Assembly (NCBI RefSeq): GCF_903819435.1
Contig: NZ_CAIJDP010000070.1
Coordinates: forward strand, 1-63,412
Source of the DNA: Flavobacterium salmonis
Lineage (GTDB): Bacteria; Bacteroidota; Bacteroidia; Flavobacteriales; Flavobacteriaceae
Reading direction: 5' to 3'
Length of the DNA stretch: 63,412 bases
This document shows positions 43,592 to 53,000 of this stretch, piece by piece (position 1 is the first letter of the stretch; each line of letters starts with the position of its first letter). A model generated the notes under the pieces. The model made no database searches. It was not told the DNA's origin and worked only from the letters and a program-made list of their open reading frames with translations. The translations under genes were made by a program, and so were the position numbers.

Positions 43592-46500
43592 GATTGTTAT
43601 CAATTTCTTCAGTTAATGGATTTTCTTCTTCATGTTTCACCAATTTGTGTTTCTCGGCAATTTTACCAAAAATGTAATACAATCCCGGAATCACAAATAC
43701 TCCGCAAATAGTTCCAATAAGCATTCCTCCTGCCGCTGCTGTACCAATGGTTCTGTTTCCAATTTTACCCGGACCGGTTGCAAAAGCTAGCGGTAATAAT
43801 CCGGCGATAAACGCAAATGAAGTCATCAAAATAGGACGAAACCTGGCTTTTGAGCCTTCCATTGCAGCTTCCAAAACTGATTTTCCTGCGGCATGCCTTT
43901 GAATCGCAAACTCTACAATCAGTACGGCATTTTTACCCAGCAGTCCAATAAGCATTACCATGGCAACCTGAGCATAAATGTTATTTTCTAATCCGGTTAA
44001 TTTCAATAAAAAGAAAGCTCCAAAAATACCCGCCGGCAACGAAAGAATTACTGATAATGGTAAAATGAAACTTTCGTATTGCGCTGCTAAAACCAAATAA
44101 ACAAATCCTAAACAGATTAAGAACACCCAAATGGCCTGATTGCCCTGCGCTACCTCATCGGCAGAAATACCTGCCCAGTCGATATCATATCCTCTCGGTA
44201 ATTTTTTGGCCGCTACTTCCTGAATAACTTTGATAGCCGTTCCTGAACTATATCCTATAGCAGGACCACCACTGATTTCGGTTGAAGTATACATATTATG
44301 ACGCGTAATTTCTGAAAGTCCGTATACTTTTTCCAGTTTCATAAAAGCTGAAAAAGGAACCATTTCATCCCGGTCATTTTTTACATACAGTTTTAAGATA
44401 TCATCCGGCTGAGCACGATATTCCGGTGCCGCCTGAACGATTACTTTATAGTTGATTCCGTATTTAATGAAACTGATTTCGTAGTTACTCCCTACAAGCG
44501 TTGATAAAGTGTTCATTGCATTTTCGATCGAAACGCCTTTTTGCTGTGCCAGATCATTATCTACTTTCATCATATACTGAGGAAAACTCGCACTAAAGAA
44601 ACTGAAGACGTTTGTTAATTCAGGACGTTTGTTCAGTTCTTCTACAAACTCTTTATTGACTTCTTCCAGTTTTTTGAAATCACTTGTACCCGTTTTGTCC
44701 AGAAGACGAAGTTCAAATCCTCCAGCTGCTCCATATCCCGGAACTGCAGGTGGCTGGAAAAATTCAATATTGGCTCCAGGAATGTCTTTCGATTTTTCTT
44801 CGAGTTCGATCATAATTTCCTGAACAGATTGTTTACGATCATTCCAGTCTTTTAAATTGATCAGACAGGTTCCCGCATTCGCTCCGGTACCTTCCGTCAG
44901 GATTTCATAACCTGCAAGTGATGAAACTGATTTCACCCCTTCTATGCCTTCGGCTATTTTTTGCAATCTCTCTGCAATATTATTTGTTCGCTCTAATGAT
45001 GAACCCGGAGGTGTCTGGATAATGGCATAGAACATTCCCTGATCCTCATTCGGAATAAATCCGGAAGGAACCGTGCTGCTGATTAACCAGGTTCCGGCAC
45101 AAAATCCAAGAAGTGCAATAATAGTTACGGCTCTTCTGTTTACAATTTTTGCCAATACATTTTGGTATTTACCCTGAGCCAGGTTAAACTTATTGTTGAA
45201 ACCATCAATGAATCTGTTTACCGGTGTTTTCTTTTTAGGCTTACCATGATTATTTTTCAGCATCATCGCACAAAGTGCAGGCGTTAAAGTTAAAGCCACA
45301 ATACCCGAAAGTATAATTGCAGTTGCCATTGTAATCGAGAACTGTCTGTAGAAAACCCCCACAGGACCTGACATAAACGCAACCGGAATAAATACTGCCG
45401 CCATTAAAAAAGTGATTGCAATAATAGCCCCCGCAATTTCGTGCATCGCTTTTTTTGTAGCTTTAAATGGCGACAGATGTTCTTCTTCCATCTTGGCGTG
45501 AACAGCTTCGATAACCACAATCGCATCATCGACGACGACTCCAATTGCCAGTACCAGTGCAAATAAAGTAATCAGGTTAAGCGAAATATCGAAGAAGGTC
45601 ATGAATACAAAAGTTCCAATCAGCGAAACCGGCACCGCAATTGCCGGGATAACGGTAGAACGCCAGTCTCCCAAGAAAAGAAATACTACTAAACCTACCA
45701 GAATAAAGGCTTCTATTAAAGTATGAATTACTTTTTCGATAGAAGCATCAAGGAATTTAGAAACGTCATACGAAATTTCATAATCCATTCCTTTTGGAAA
45801 TTTGGTTTTGATTTTTTCCAGTTTGGATTTTACATCTTCAATAACCTGATTCGCATTACTTCCAAAAGATTGTTTCAATACGATTGCTGCAGATGGTTTT
45901 CCATTTAAATTGGAATAAATATCATACATCGAGCTTCCAAATTCTACAGTGGCAATATCTTTTAAACGTAAAAGTTCTCCATTAGGATTAGATCTTACTA
46001 CAATATTACCGTATTGCTCCTTAGTTGTAAAACGCCCTGAATACTTCAATACATATTCGAATGCCTGAGAACGTTTACCGGAACTCTCTCCCGTTTTACC
46101 GGGCGAAGCTTCTAAACTCTGGCTTGATAATGCTTCCATTACCTCTTCGGCTGAAATTTTATACGCCAGCATTCGGTCAGGCTTTAACCAGATACGCATA
46201 GCATATTCACGTGTTCCTAAAATATCTCCCGAACCAACACCGTTTACCCTTTTCAATTCTGACAGTATATTGATATCTGCATAATTGTAAAGGAACTTCA
46301 TATCAGTATTTTTATCGTTACTGTAAAGGTTCACATACATCAGCATACTTGGAACCTCACGGGTAATTTTTACCCCTTCCCTAACTACCAGAGGAGGAAG
46401 TTTATTGGTAACCGATGCCACACGGTTCTGAACGTTGATAGCTGCCTGATTTGGGTCTGTACCTAAATTGAAAACCACCTGAATACTGGCTTCACCGTCA

Positions 46501-46751
46501 TTTCCGGCATCAGATGTCATATATTTCATTCCCGGAACACCGTTAAGGGCGCGTTCCAACGGAATAATAACCGATTTGATCATCAACTCACCATTCGATC
46601 CCGGATAATCTGCCGTGATATTAACCATCGGAGGAGAAATCGAAGGAAACTGGGTGATCGGTAAACTTATTACCGACAATATCCCTAAAAAGACAATTAC
46701 CAACGATATAACGATCGACAGTACAGGTCTTTGTATAAATTTATTAAACAT
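43584..46751 (-). CDS. RND efflux permease, HAE1/AcrB family
   Basis: 1055 aa, full length. It has the usual N-terminus FNKFIQRPVLSIVISLVIVFLG, and TM4 with VLAIGVVVDDAIVVIEAVHA carrying the two Asp of the proton relay. GFIPNEDQGMFYAIIQTPPGSS starts the second half, and the terminal helices end FVIPGLYYIFGKIAEKH. Known role: proton-driven export of hydrophobic drugs and bile-like compounds. Central gene of the operon. Confidence 0.96.
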   Translation of the reverse strand: MFNKFIQRPVLSIVISLVIVFLGILSVISLPITQFPSISPPMVNITADYPGSNGELMIKSVIIPLERALNGVPGMKYMTSDAGNDGEASIQVVFNLGTDPNQAAINVQNRVASVTNKLPPLVVREGVKITREVPSMLMYVNLYSNDKNTDMKFLYNYADINILSELKRVNGVGSGDILGTREYAMRIWLKPDRMLAYKISAEEVMEALSSQSLEASPGKTGESSGKRSQAFEYVLKYSGRFTTKEQYGNIVVRSNPNGELLRLKDIATVEFGSSMYDIYSNLNGKPSAAIVLKQSFGSNANQVIEDVKSKLEKIKTKFPKGMDYEISYDVSKFLDASIEKVIHTLIEAFILVGLVVFLFLGDWRSTVIPAIAVPVSLIGTFVFMTFFDISLNLITLFALVLAIGVVVDDAIVVIEAVHAKMEEEHLSPFKATKKAMHEIAGAIIAITFLMAAVFIPVAFMSGPVGVFYRQFSITMATAIILSGIVALTLTPALCAMMLKNNHGKPKKKTPVNRFIDGFNNKFNLAQGKYQNVLAKIVNRRAVTIIALLGFCAGTWLISSTVPSGFIPNEDQGMFYAIIQTPPGSSLERTNNIAERLQKIAEGIEGVKSVSSLAGYEILTEGTGANAGTCLINLKDWNDRKQSVQEIMIELEEKSKDIPGANIEFFQPPAVPGYGAAGGFELRLLDKTGTSDFKKLEEVNKEFVEELNKRPELTNVFSFFSASFPQYMMKVDNDLAQQKGVSIENAMNTLSTLVGSNYEISFIKYGINYKVIVQAAPEYRAQPDDILKLYVKNDRDEMVPFSAFMKLEKVYGLSEITRHNMYTSTEISGGPAIGYSSGTAIKVIQEVAAKKLPRGYDIDWAGISADEVAQGNQAIWVFLICLGFVYLVLAAQYESFILPLSVILSLPAGIFGAFFLLKLTGLENNIYAQVAMVMLIGLLGKNAVLIVEFAIQRHAAGKSVLEAAMEGSKARFRPILMTSFAFIAGLLPLAFATGPGKIGNRTIGTAAAGGMLIGTICGVFVIPGLYYIFGKIAEKHKLVKHEEENPLTEEIDNNHV

Positions 46752-46784
46752 TTAAATATTTTTTAATGATTAGACTAATTGGAA

Positions 46785-46846
46785 TGTTTCAAGTTTCAGG
46801 TTTAAAACTCAGCGTAAAACTTTAAAAACCTGAAAAAACTTAAACA
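46785..46846. repeat. Decayed GTTTCAGG-type intergenic palindrome
   Basis: GTTTCAAGTTTCAGGTTTA and TAAAAACCTGAAAAAACTT are imperfect inverse copies. It is related to the repeat at 7148-7236 and lies between adaptor and permease genes. Confidence 0.6.
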
Positions 46847-46850
46847 AAAC

Positions 46851-47933
46851 TTACTCCGCTTTTAATCGTAAATTTTTGATCACCTTTTGAGGAGCTATAT
46901 AACTGTAATTGATCTTATCATCTTCTTTTACTTTCTGAACACCTTCAAGTAAAATTTTATCATTTTCAGTTATTCCACTGCTTATCACATACAAATCCGG
47001 AATTTCGCCTGTAATCGTAATTTCTTTTGAACTTACCTTATTGTTTTTGCCTACAACAAAAACATATTTTTTGTCCTGAATTTCGTAAGTTGCTTTTTGC
47101 GGAATTACAACAGCATTCTTCAAAGGAACCAGCATTTGAACTTTTCCGGTTTCTCCGTTTCTAAGCAGTTTCCCGTTATTAGCAAACCTTGCTCTAAAAG
47201 CAATATTTCCGGTTTCATTATCAAATTCACTTTCAATAAGTTCTACTTTACCTTTGTATTTAAAAGATTCACCGTTTGCCAAAAGTAAGTTTACTGTGTT
47301 TTCGGCACGGTCTTTCACATTGGTTTGATATTGAAGGTATTCCGGCTCCGAAACGTTGAAATAAGCAAACATCTGACTGTTGTCTGAAAGGCTGGTTAAC
47401 AATTCGCCTTCGTCAATAAGACTTCCTAATTTTAAAGGAATTCTATCAATCGTTCCGTCAAAAGGAGCTCTGATTTCTGTAAAAGACAAATGAAGTTTTG
47501 CCAGAGCAACCTCAGCTTTAGCTGATTGCACTTTGGCCAGCGCTACTGCCTGTTCGTTTTTAGAAACAATATTCTTATCTGCCAGTGTTTTGGCATTTAG
47601 CAATTCAATTTCAGCTGCTTTCTGTTCTGCCTGTGCTTTAAGCAGTTCCGCTTCATACATTTTCGGCATGATTCTGAATAGTATCTGGCCGGCTTTAACA
47701 AACTGACCTTCATCAACATAAATATTTTGCAAAAACCCTTTTTCCTGGGCGCGGATTTCGATGTTTCGTACAGAGCGAATCTGCGAAACATATTCTTTGG
47801 TAAATGAAGTGTCAATTCTAACCGGATTGGTAACCGTGAATTTTTCCGCTTCCTCTTTTTCTTCTTTTTTAGACGTACAACTGGTTAGGCACACCAAGGC
47901 TATTAAGCCTGCTAATACAACAATTCTCTTCAT
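46851..47933 (-). CDS. RND efflux periplasmic adaptor (membrane fusion protein)
   Basis: 360 aa. The lipoprotein signal is LVCLTSCTSKK. Biotinyl-lipoyl halves (GFLQNIYVDEGQFVKAGQILFRIMP, FTEIRAPFDGTIDRIPLKLGSLID) flank an alpha hairpin (about 100-150). The beta-barrel and membrane-proximal domains follow (RNGETGKVQMLVPLKNAVVIPQKA, VSSGITENDKILLEGVQKVKE is the general region). It links permease and exit duct. First gene of the operon. Confidence 0.95.
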   Translation of the reverse strand: MKRIVVLAGLIALVCLTSCTSKKEEKEEAEKFTVTNPVRIDTSFTKEYVSQIRSVRNIEIRAQEKGFLQNIYVDEGQFVKAGQILFRIMPKMYEAELLKAQAEQKAAEIELLNAKTLADKNIVSKNEQAVALAKVQSAKAEVALAKLHLSFTEIRAPFDGTIDRIPLKLGSLIDEGELLTSLSDNSQMFAYFNVSEPEYLQYQTNVKDRAENTVNLLLANGESFKYKGKVELIESEFDNETGNIAFRARFANNGKLLRNGETGKVQMLVPLKNAVVIPQKATYEIQDKKYVFVVGKNNKVSSKEITITGEIPDLYVISSGITENDKILLEGVQKVKEDDKINYSYIAPQKVIKNLRLKAE

Positions 47934-48104
47934 GATTTAAGTATGGAAATTAAGCGATTGAATATCGGGAATGCAAAAATTCCCTTAAAAGTAAAAGCAC
48001 CAGTAACCATAGTCAGAACAGAACTGTACCATGAAAGAAGTAAAAAAATATACATCTATGAGATATGAATGCTCATAACTCAGGCAACTGATGTATAATA
48101 TTTA

Positions 48105-48482
48105 TCAGATTCTTAAAACGCGCTGCGTAATATAAATAGGATTTGAATTGCCGCAGAAGGGCACGAAAAATTTGAAGTGGCTGTGATAATTAACCGTAAT
48201 TTGATCTGAGAACGTCAAATACCAATTATCAAGCAGACTGTAATTTGCAGTAAAAACTTTATTTGTTAAACCGTTTTTAAGAGCATCACCGGAATATTCC
48301 TCATCCAGATCCAGATCGGCTTCTTCTATAATAGAACTTCCCTGCTCCTGACTGGTATATTTTATATGGTGTTTGTGCCCGTAAGTATGACCAGAATTTT
48401 GATGTGTACCCGCACTTAGATATTGCCCTCCGCCAAACAGAAGGAAATTCATAAATACCATAAATACAATTATTCTTTTCAT
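48105..48482 (-). CDS. Hypothetical exported protein
   Basis: 125 aa. The signal peptide is FMVFMNFLLFGGGQYLSAG. The mature part starts His-rich (HQNSGHTYGHKHHIKY), then DLDLDEEYSGDALKNGL and NYHSHFKFFVPFCG. Small proteins of this type often precede efflux operons in Flavobacteria. The His stretch could bind metal; that is inference. Its 3' end lies 170 bp before the adaptor gene. Confidence 0.7.
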   Translation of the reverse strand: MKRIIVFMVFMNFLLFGGGQYLSAGTHQNSGHTYGHKHHIKYTSQEQGSSIIEEADLDLDEEYSGDALKNGLTNKVFTANYSLLDNWYLTFSDQITVNYHSHFKFFVPFCGNSNPIYITQRVLRI

Positions 48483-48936
48483 ATGGGTGCGAAAGTAAGC
48501 AAAGTATCAAAACAAAAAAAGAAATTTTAATAAGGTTTAACAACTAAAAACAACGAAAACGTTTTCTATTGCGGATATAAAACGTAACAATTTAATTTTC
48601 AGATTTTATTTGTAAATAATAGACGATGTTTTTGATTTATTTCGAGATTTAATTTTGATTTTACGGCTTTGCAGGCCGCCAACACATGATAGTTTTTTTA
48701 AACGCATTATTAGATGTTTTTGACATATAATTTCAAATAAAGGCGACATTTAATAGATTCTATAATCAAGGAATATATTTTAATCCCAAATATTCCCTCA
48801 TTCTTTAAAAATTGATTACTTGCATTGTACAGAAAATTTAATTTTTAATTTCCATTTTTTTAAGTAAAACACCTTCTCTTAGAAAATAAATATTTCTATA
48901 TTCGTCACATATTAATTTAACCCCAAATTAGTTTTT
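48483..48936. other. Gene-free AT-rich stretch
   Basis: This 450-bp divergent intergenic region holds no coding frame. GAAAACGTTTTC (near 48555) is a short perfect palindrome upstream of the efflux block and TATATTCG (near 48897) is a weak -7 candidate for the TPR gene. Nothing else is recognised. Confidence 0.4.
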
Positions 48937-49437
48937 ATGAAACACGTATTACTTACTTTATTTTTTATGGCGACCTGTTCTGTATGGTCACAATCTGCAA
49001 CTGCCTATTTTGACAAGGCAATGAAAAAAGCCGAAGCAGGAAACACTAAAGGCGCTATTGCAGACTATACGAAAGCAATCAGTATGAATTCAAAATTTGT
49101 TGAGGCTTATCAAAACAGAGGTGTTGCCAAATACAAGCTCAACGATTTAGAAGGAGCTTTAGCCGATTTTAGCAAAACAATCGAATTAGACAACATGAAC
49201 GCTGATGCCTTTACCGGAAGGGCTAACGTTAATTACAAATTATTAAAGTATCCTGAAACTATAAAGGATTGCTCTTATTCCATTATGTTAAATCCTAAAG
49301 ATTATGTTGCTTATAACCTTAGAGCTTTAGCTTATAACAAATCAGGCGACAAAAAAAATTGCTGCAAAGATTTCTCTAAAGCCATTGAATTAGGCAGCCA
49401 GAGTGCAATAAAAAACAGAGCTACTTTTTGTAAATAA
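48937..49437 (+). CDS. Exported TPR protein
   Basis: 166 aa. The signal peptide ends CSVWSQ. Three to four TPRs follow (AYFDKAMKKAEAGNTKGAIADYTKAI, AYQNRGVAKYKLNDLEGALADFSKTI, YNLRALAYNKSGDKKNCCKDFSKAI). It is periplasmic; the partner is unknown. It has its own terminator. Confidence 0.85.
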   Translation: MKHVLLTLFFMATCSVWSQSATAYFDKAMKKAEAGNTKGAIADYTKAISMNSKFVEAYQNRGVAKYKLNDLEGALADFSKTIELDNMNADAFTGRANVNYKLLKYPETIKDCSYSIMLNPKDYVAYNLRALAYNKSGDKKNCCKDFSKAIELGSQSAIKNRATFCK

Positions 49438-49461
49438 TATAGTAGCTGAAAAATATTCCTG

Positions 49462-49501
49462 AGCAATCTGTAGAATTCAAATTTTACAGATTGCTTTTTT
49501 T
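49462..49501 (+). terminator. Rho-independent terminator
   Basis: GCAATCTGTA and TACAGATTGC pair, followed by T-run. Confidence 0.88.
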
Positions 49502-49538
49502 GTAAAAAACGCATATCTCCAGCCTAAAAAGATAGTAT

Positions 49539-49546
49539 TACATTTG
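49539..49546 (+). promoter_or_regulatory. -7 box of the K+ channel gene
   Basis: TACATTTG lies 16 bp before the ATG at 49562. The leader would be very short. Confidence 0.5.
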
Positions 49547-49561
49547 CTCAAAATAAAATAA

Positions 49562-50521
49562 ATGGCTCTCTTAAGAAAAATAAATAACAAAGCCCAAACA
49601 GATCAAAATTCGGGTTTCGGTACCAATGCAAATAGTTATGGCGGACGTTTTGTAAATAAAAACGGAACCCCGAATATCGAGAAAAGAGGTATGCACTTGT
49701 TACGCCGAATCAGCTGGTACCATACCATGATTGATATGCCCAACTGGAAGTTTATGCTCATTCTGTTTACATTTTACATCGTAATCAATTTTATTTTTGC
49801 CGTTCTGTATTACGCAATCGGAATTGAGCATCTTGATGGAATTGCACAATCTCAAAGTGTATTGACACAATTTGGACAGGCATATTTCTTCAGTGCCCAA
49901 ACTTTTACCACTGTTGGTTATGGACACATCAGTCCAACGGGATTTTTCACGAGTGCACTTTCAGCTGCCGAAGCTTTGATTGGTCTTTTGAGTTTTGCTA
50001 TTGCTACCGGTTTATTTTTTGGAAGATTCAGTAAGCCAACTGCATTTTTAAAGTTTTCGCACCATGCGTTAATTGCTCCTTACAAGGACCATAAAGGTTT
50101 AATGATTCGGCTTGTACCTTTTAAGAACACCAATTTTACAGATGCCAAAGCAAAAGTAACCCTTGGAATGACGGTAGAAGAGAACGGAATAATGACCAAT
50201 AAATTTTACAATCTTGATTTAGAATTAGACAGAATTAATGCTCTTTCGTTAAGCTGGACATTAGTTCACCCCATTACAGAGAACAGCCCTGTCTATAATT
50301 TTACAGAAGAAGATTTCAAGAAAATTCATGGTGAAATTTTGGTATTCATTACCACTTTTGATGATATGTTCAGTAATACTGTCGCTGCCAGAACCTCATA
50401 TACTTTTAATGAAATTATATATGGCGCCAGGTTTAAAACCATGTACAACCGAAGCAAAAATGGCTCAAAAACAATTTTGCATTTAGACTTGTTAAACAGC
50501 TTCGAACGAGTAACTTTCTAA
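49562..50521 (+). CDS. Inward-rectifier (KirBac-type) K+ channel
   Basis: 319 aa. The outer helix is at about 62-85 (WKFMLILFTFYIVINFIFAVLY), with pore loop and selectivity filter TVGYG (117-121). The inner helix is LSAAEALIGLLSFAIATGLFFGRFSKP. A C-terminal Kir immunoglobulin-like domain follows (KFSHHALIAPYKDHKGLMIRL, DLELDRINALSLSWTLVHPI, TSYTFNEIIYGARF). Known role: tetrameric K+ channel gated by its cytoplasmic domain. It appears monocistronic. Confidence 0.94.
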   Translation: MALLRKINNKAQTDQNSGFGTNANSYGGRFVNKNGTPNIEKRGMHLLRRISWYHTMIDMPNWKFMLILFTFYIVINFIFAVLYYAIGIEHLDGIAQSQSVLTQFGQAYFFSAQTFTTVGYGHISPTGFFTSALSAAEALIGLLSFAIATGLFFGRFSKPTAFLKFSHHALIAPYKDHKGLMIRLVPFKNTNFTDAKAKVTLGMTVEENGIMTNKFYNLDLELDRINALSLSWTLVHPITENSPVYNFTEEDFKKIHGEILVFITTFDDMFSNTVAARTSYTFNEIIYGARFKTMYNRSKNGSKTILHLDLLNSFERVTF

Positions 50522-50596
50522 TATTTTATCATTTTAAACACGTTAGTAAGGTTATCTCAGTTTTTATTCTATTTTTGTTTATCCCAATACTACGAA

Positions 50597-51496
50597 ATGA
50601 TAAACAATATAAAAACCGTTTTCAGCATAAAAGATCTTGAAAACTTATCCGGAATAAAAGCACATACCATTCGCATATGGGAAAAAAGATATAATGTTCT
50701 TGAACCTATGCGAACAGATACCAATATTCGACTATACAATTTAGCCAGTTTACAAAAGCTGCTAAATATTACATTACTTCACGAATATGGGTACAAAATA
50801 TCTAAAATAGCCACTTTCCCTGAAGAAAAAATACCGCAGTTAGTTCGTGAAATTATTTCTATGAAAAATTCACAGAACTATGCTATCAATTCCTTTAAGA
50901 TGTCTATGATGAATTTCGATCAGGAAATCTTTTTCAACACCTTTGACTGGTTAATTTCTGAAAAATCATTTCAGGAGGTTTTTAAGGAACATTTTCTTCC
51001 TCTCTTAAAAGAATTAGGGCTATTATGGCAATCGCAAACTATAAGCCCGGCAAATGAACATTTCATGAGCCATTTGATCAAACAAAAAATATTAATTTAT
51101 ACAGAAAATCTTCAAATCCTGAAACCCACCAAAACTGATAAAGTTTTTGTGCTCTCCTTACCAATGAATGAGATTCATCAAATAGGATTGCTGTATCTTC
51201 AATATGAAATTTTACTGCAAGGATATAAAACTATTTATTTAGGCGAAAGCATGCCTATCGAAAACCTGCAGGACCTTACCAAATATTTTAATACAATCAC
51301 TTTTGTGACCTTCATGACTGTTCAGCCGGACCGAAACATAGTGAATCAGTATGTAAAAACAATGGAACAAAAATTATTACTTAAAAGCAATGAAATCTGG
51401 CTTATCGGAAAAATGACAGAACATATTGACAGAAGAAACTTATCTGAAAGAACCTATGTTTTCGATTCTATGGAAGAAACAATTAATAAAATATAA
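50597..51496 (+). CDS. CarH/LitR-like MerR regulator with cobalamin-binding domain
   Basis: 299 aa. MerR HTH: FSIKDLENLSGIKAHTIRIWEKRY (9-32), then RTDTNIRLYNLASLQKLLNI. The helical bundle carries W144-x9-E154-H155 (LLWQSQTISPANEH), the upper-face motif of CarH. The Rossmann part has E192-x-H194-x-x-G197 (NEIHQIG), the lower-ligand motif. Both motifs being intact predicts adenosylcobalamin binding and light response. It sits 34 bp upstream of crtI in the same direction, as in other carotenoid loci. A -7 box TATTTTTG lies at 50570-50577. Confidence 0.92.
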   Translation: MINNIKTVFSIKDLENLSGIKAHTIRIWEKRYNVLEPMRTDTNIRLYNLASLQKLLNITLLHEYGYKISKIATFPEEKIPQLVREIISMKNSQNYAINSFKMSMMNFDQEIFFNTFDWLISEKSFQEVFKEHFLPLLKELGLLWQSQTISPANEHFMSHLIKQKILIYTENLQILKPTKTDKVFVLSLPMNEIHQIGLLYLQYEILLQGYKTIYLGESMPIENLQDLTKYFNTITFVTFMTVQPDRNIVNQYVKTMEQKLLLKSNEIWLIGKMTEHIDRRNLSERTYVFDSMEETINKI

Positions 51497-51514
51497 TTTT
51501 GTTTAAAGTTTTTG

Positions 51515-51533
51515 TACATTTGTTAAACAAATG
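51515..51533 (+). promoter_or_regulatory. crtI promoter with 17-bp palindrome over the start
   Basis: The -7 box TACATTTG is at 51515-51522. CATTTGTTAAACAAATG (51517-51533) is a perfect palindrome around one central A. It overlaps the -7 box, the transcription start and the crtI ATG. It is well placed for repression by the CarH-like protein encoded just upstream. Confidence 0.65.
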
Positions 51534-52997
51534 AAAAAAACTATCTCCATAATAGGTTCTGGATTCTCTGCTTTAGCAGCTTCGTGCTACCTTGCACAAC
51601 AAGGGCATGAGGTAACAATTTACGAAAAAAACGATTCAATTGGTGGCCGGGCAAGACAGTTTAAAAGCAATGGCTTTACCTTTGATATGGGACCAAGCTG
51701 GTATTGGATGCCGGATGTTTTTGAACGTTTCTTTAACGACTTCGATAAAAAACAATCTGAATATTATGAGCTTATAAAGTTAAATCCGGCTTATCGGGTT
51801 TATTTTGGAATAGATGATTTTATTTCTATCCATGATAATCTTGAGGCTATAAAATCGACTTTTGAAAACATTGAAAAAGGTAGTGGTCAAAAACTGCAAA
51901 GTTTTATCAATAGCGCCAAAAGCAATTATGATATCGCGATAAAAGATTTAGTATATCGTCCCGGAGTTTCTGCTCTGGAACTAATTACATCAAAAACGAT
52001 TTTAAAACTTAACCAGTTTCTTAGCAACGTCAGTTCTGATATTCGAAAAGAATTCAAAGATGAAAGATTAATTCAGATTCTGGAATTCCCGGTTTTGTTT
52101 CTGGGCGCTAAACCTTCGAAGACGCCTTCATTTTACAATTTTATGAATTATGCCGATTTTGGTTTAGGAACCTGGCATCCTAAGACCGGAATGTTTGATG
52201 TGGTTCGTGGTATCGAAAAATTAGCCTTGGAATTAGGAGTAACAATAAAAACGAACTCTCCTGTTGAAAAAATAATTATTGAAGACCAAACCGCAACCGG
52301 AATCATAATTGACGGAAAAAAAATTAAATCTGACATCATTTTAAGTGGTGCCGATTATCACCATACCGAAACTTTACTCGAAAAACAGCATCGTTCTTAT
52401 TCTGAAACATATTGGGAAAGCAGAGTTTTTGCCCCTTCATCTCTTTTATTTTTTGTTGGTTTCGATAAAAAAATAGAAAACATTACCCACCATGCTTTAT
52501 TTTTTGATGTCGATTTTAACCAGCATGCAGCTGATATTTATGACAATCCAAAATGGCCTGATGCGCCATTATTTTACGCTAATTTTCCATCAAAAACAGA
52601 TGAAACTGCTGCACCTGAAGGAATGGAAACCGGGTTTTTCCTAATTCCGCTTGCACCGGGAATAAATGACAGTCAATTGCTTAGAGAAGAATATTTTGCA
52701 AAAATAATTAATCGATTTGAGCAGATTACGCAACAAAAAATTAAAAATAACATTATCTTTAAAAGATCATTCTGTAAAAACGATTTTGTAACAGATTACC
52801 ATGCTTACAAAGGAAATGCATACGGAATGGCAAATACCTTATTACAAACTGCTTTTTTGAGGCCAAAACTAAAAAGCAAAAAAGTTCGTAACTTATATTT
52901 TACAGGACAATTAACTGTTCCTGGACCAGGGGTTCCGCCTGCTTTAATTTCAGGAAAATTAGTTGCTGAGTTAATTCAAAAATCACTTAGATCTTAA
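51531..52997 (+). CDS. crtI: Phytoene desaturase
   Basis: 488 aa. The FAD-binding start is IIGSGFSALAASCYLAQQGHEVTIYEK, followed by GGRARQF and DMGPSWYWMPDVFERFF. The C-terminal signature is NLYFTGQLTVPGPGVPPALISGK. It converts phytoene to lycopene in desaturation steps. The crtB gene follows after 3 nt. The leader is nearly absent, since the -7 box ends 8 bp before the ATG. Confidence 0.95.
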   Translation: MKKTISIIGSGFSALAASCYLAQQGHEVTIYEKNDSIGGRARQFKSNGFTFDMGPSWYWMPDVFERFFNDFDKKQSEYYELIKLNPAYRVYFGIDDFISIHDNLEAIKSTFENIEKGSGQKLQSFINSAKSNYDIAIKDLVYRPGVSALELITSKTILKLNQFLSNVSSDIRKEFKDERLIQILEFPVLFLGAKPSKTPSFYNFMNYADFGLGTWHPKTGMFDVVRGIEKLALELGVTIKTNSPVEKIIIEDQTATGIIIDGKKIKSDIILSGADYHHTETLLEKQHRSYSETYWESRVFAPSSLLFFVGFDKKIENITHHALFFDVDFNQHAADIYDNPKWPDAPLFYANFPSKTDETAAPEGMETGFFLIPLAPGINDSQLLREEYFAKIINRFEQITQQKIKNNIIFKRSFCKNDFVTDYHAYKGNAYGMANTLLQTAFLRPKLKSKKVRNLYFTGQLTVPGPGVPPALISGKLVAELIQKSLRS

Positions 52998-53000
52998 AAA

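Noticed and set aside
48301..48543. 80-aa minus-strand frame before the efflux operon
   Set aside because: It is an out-of-frame shadow of the His-rich exported protein gene at 48105-48482.
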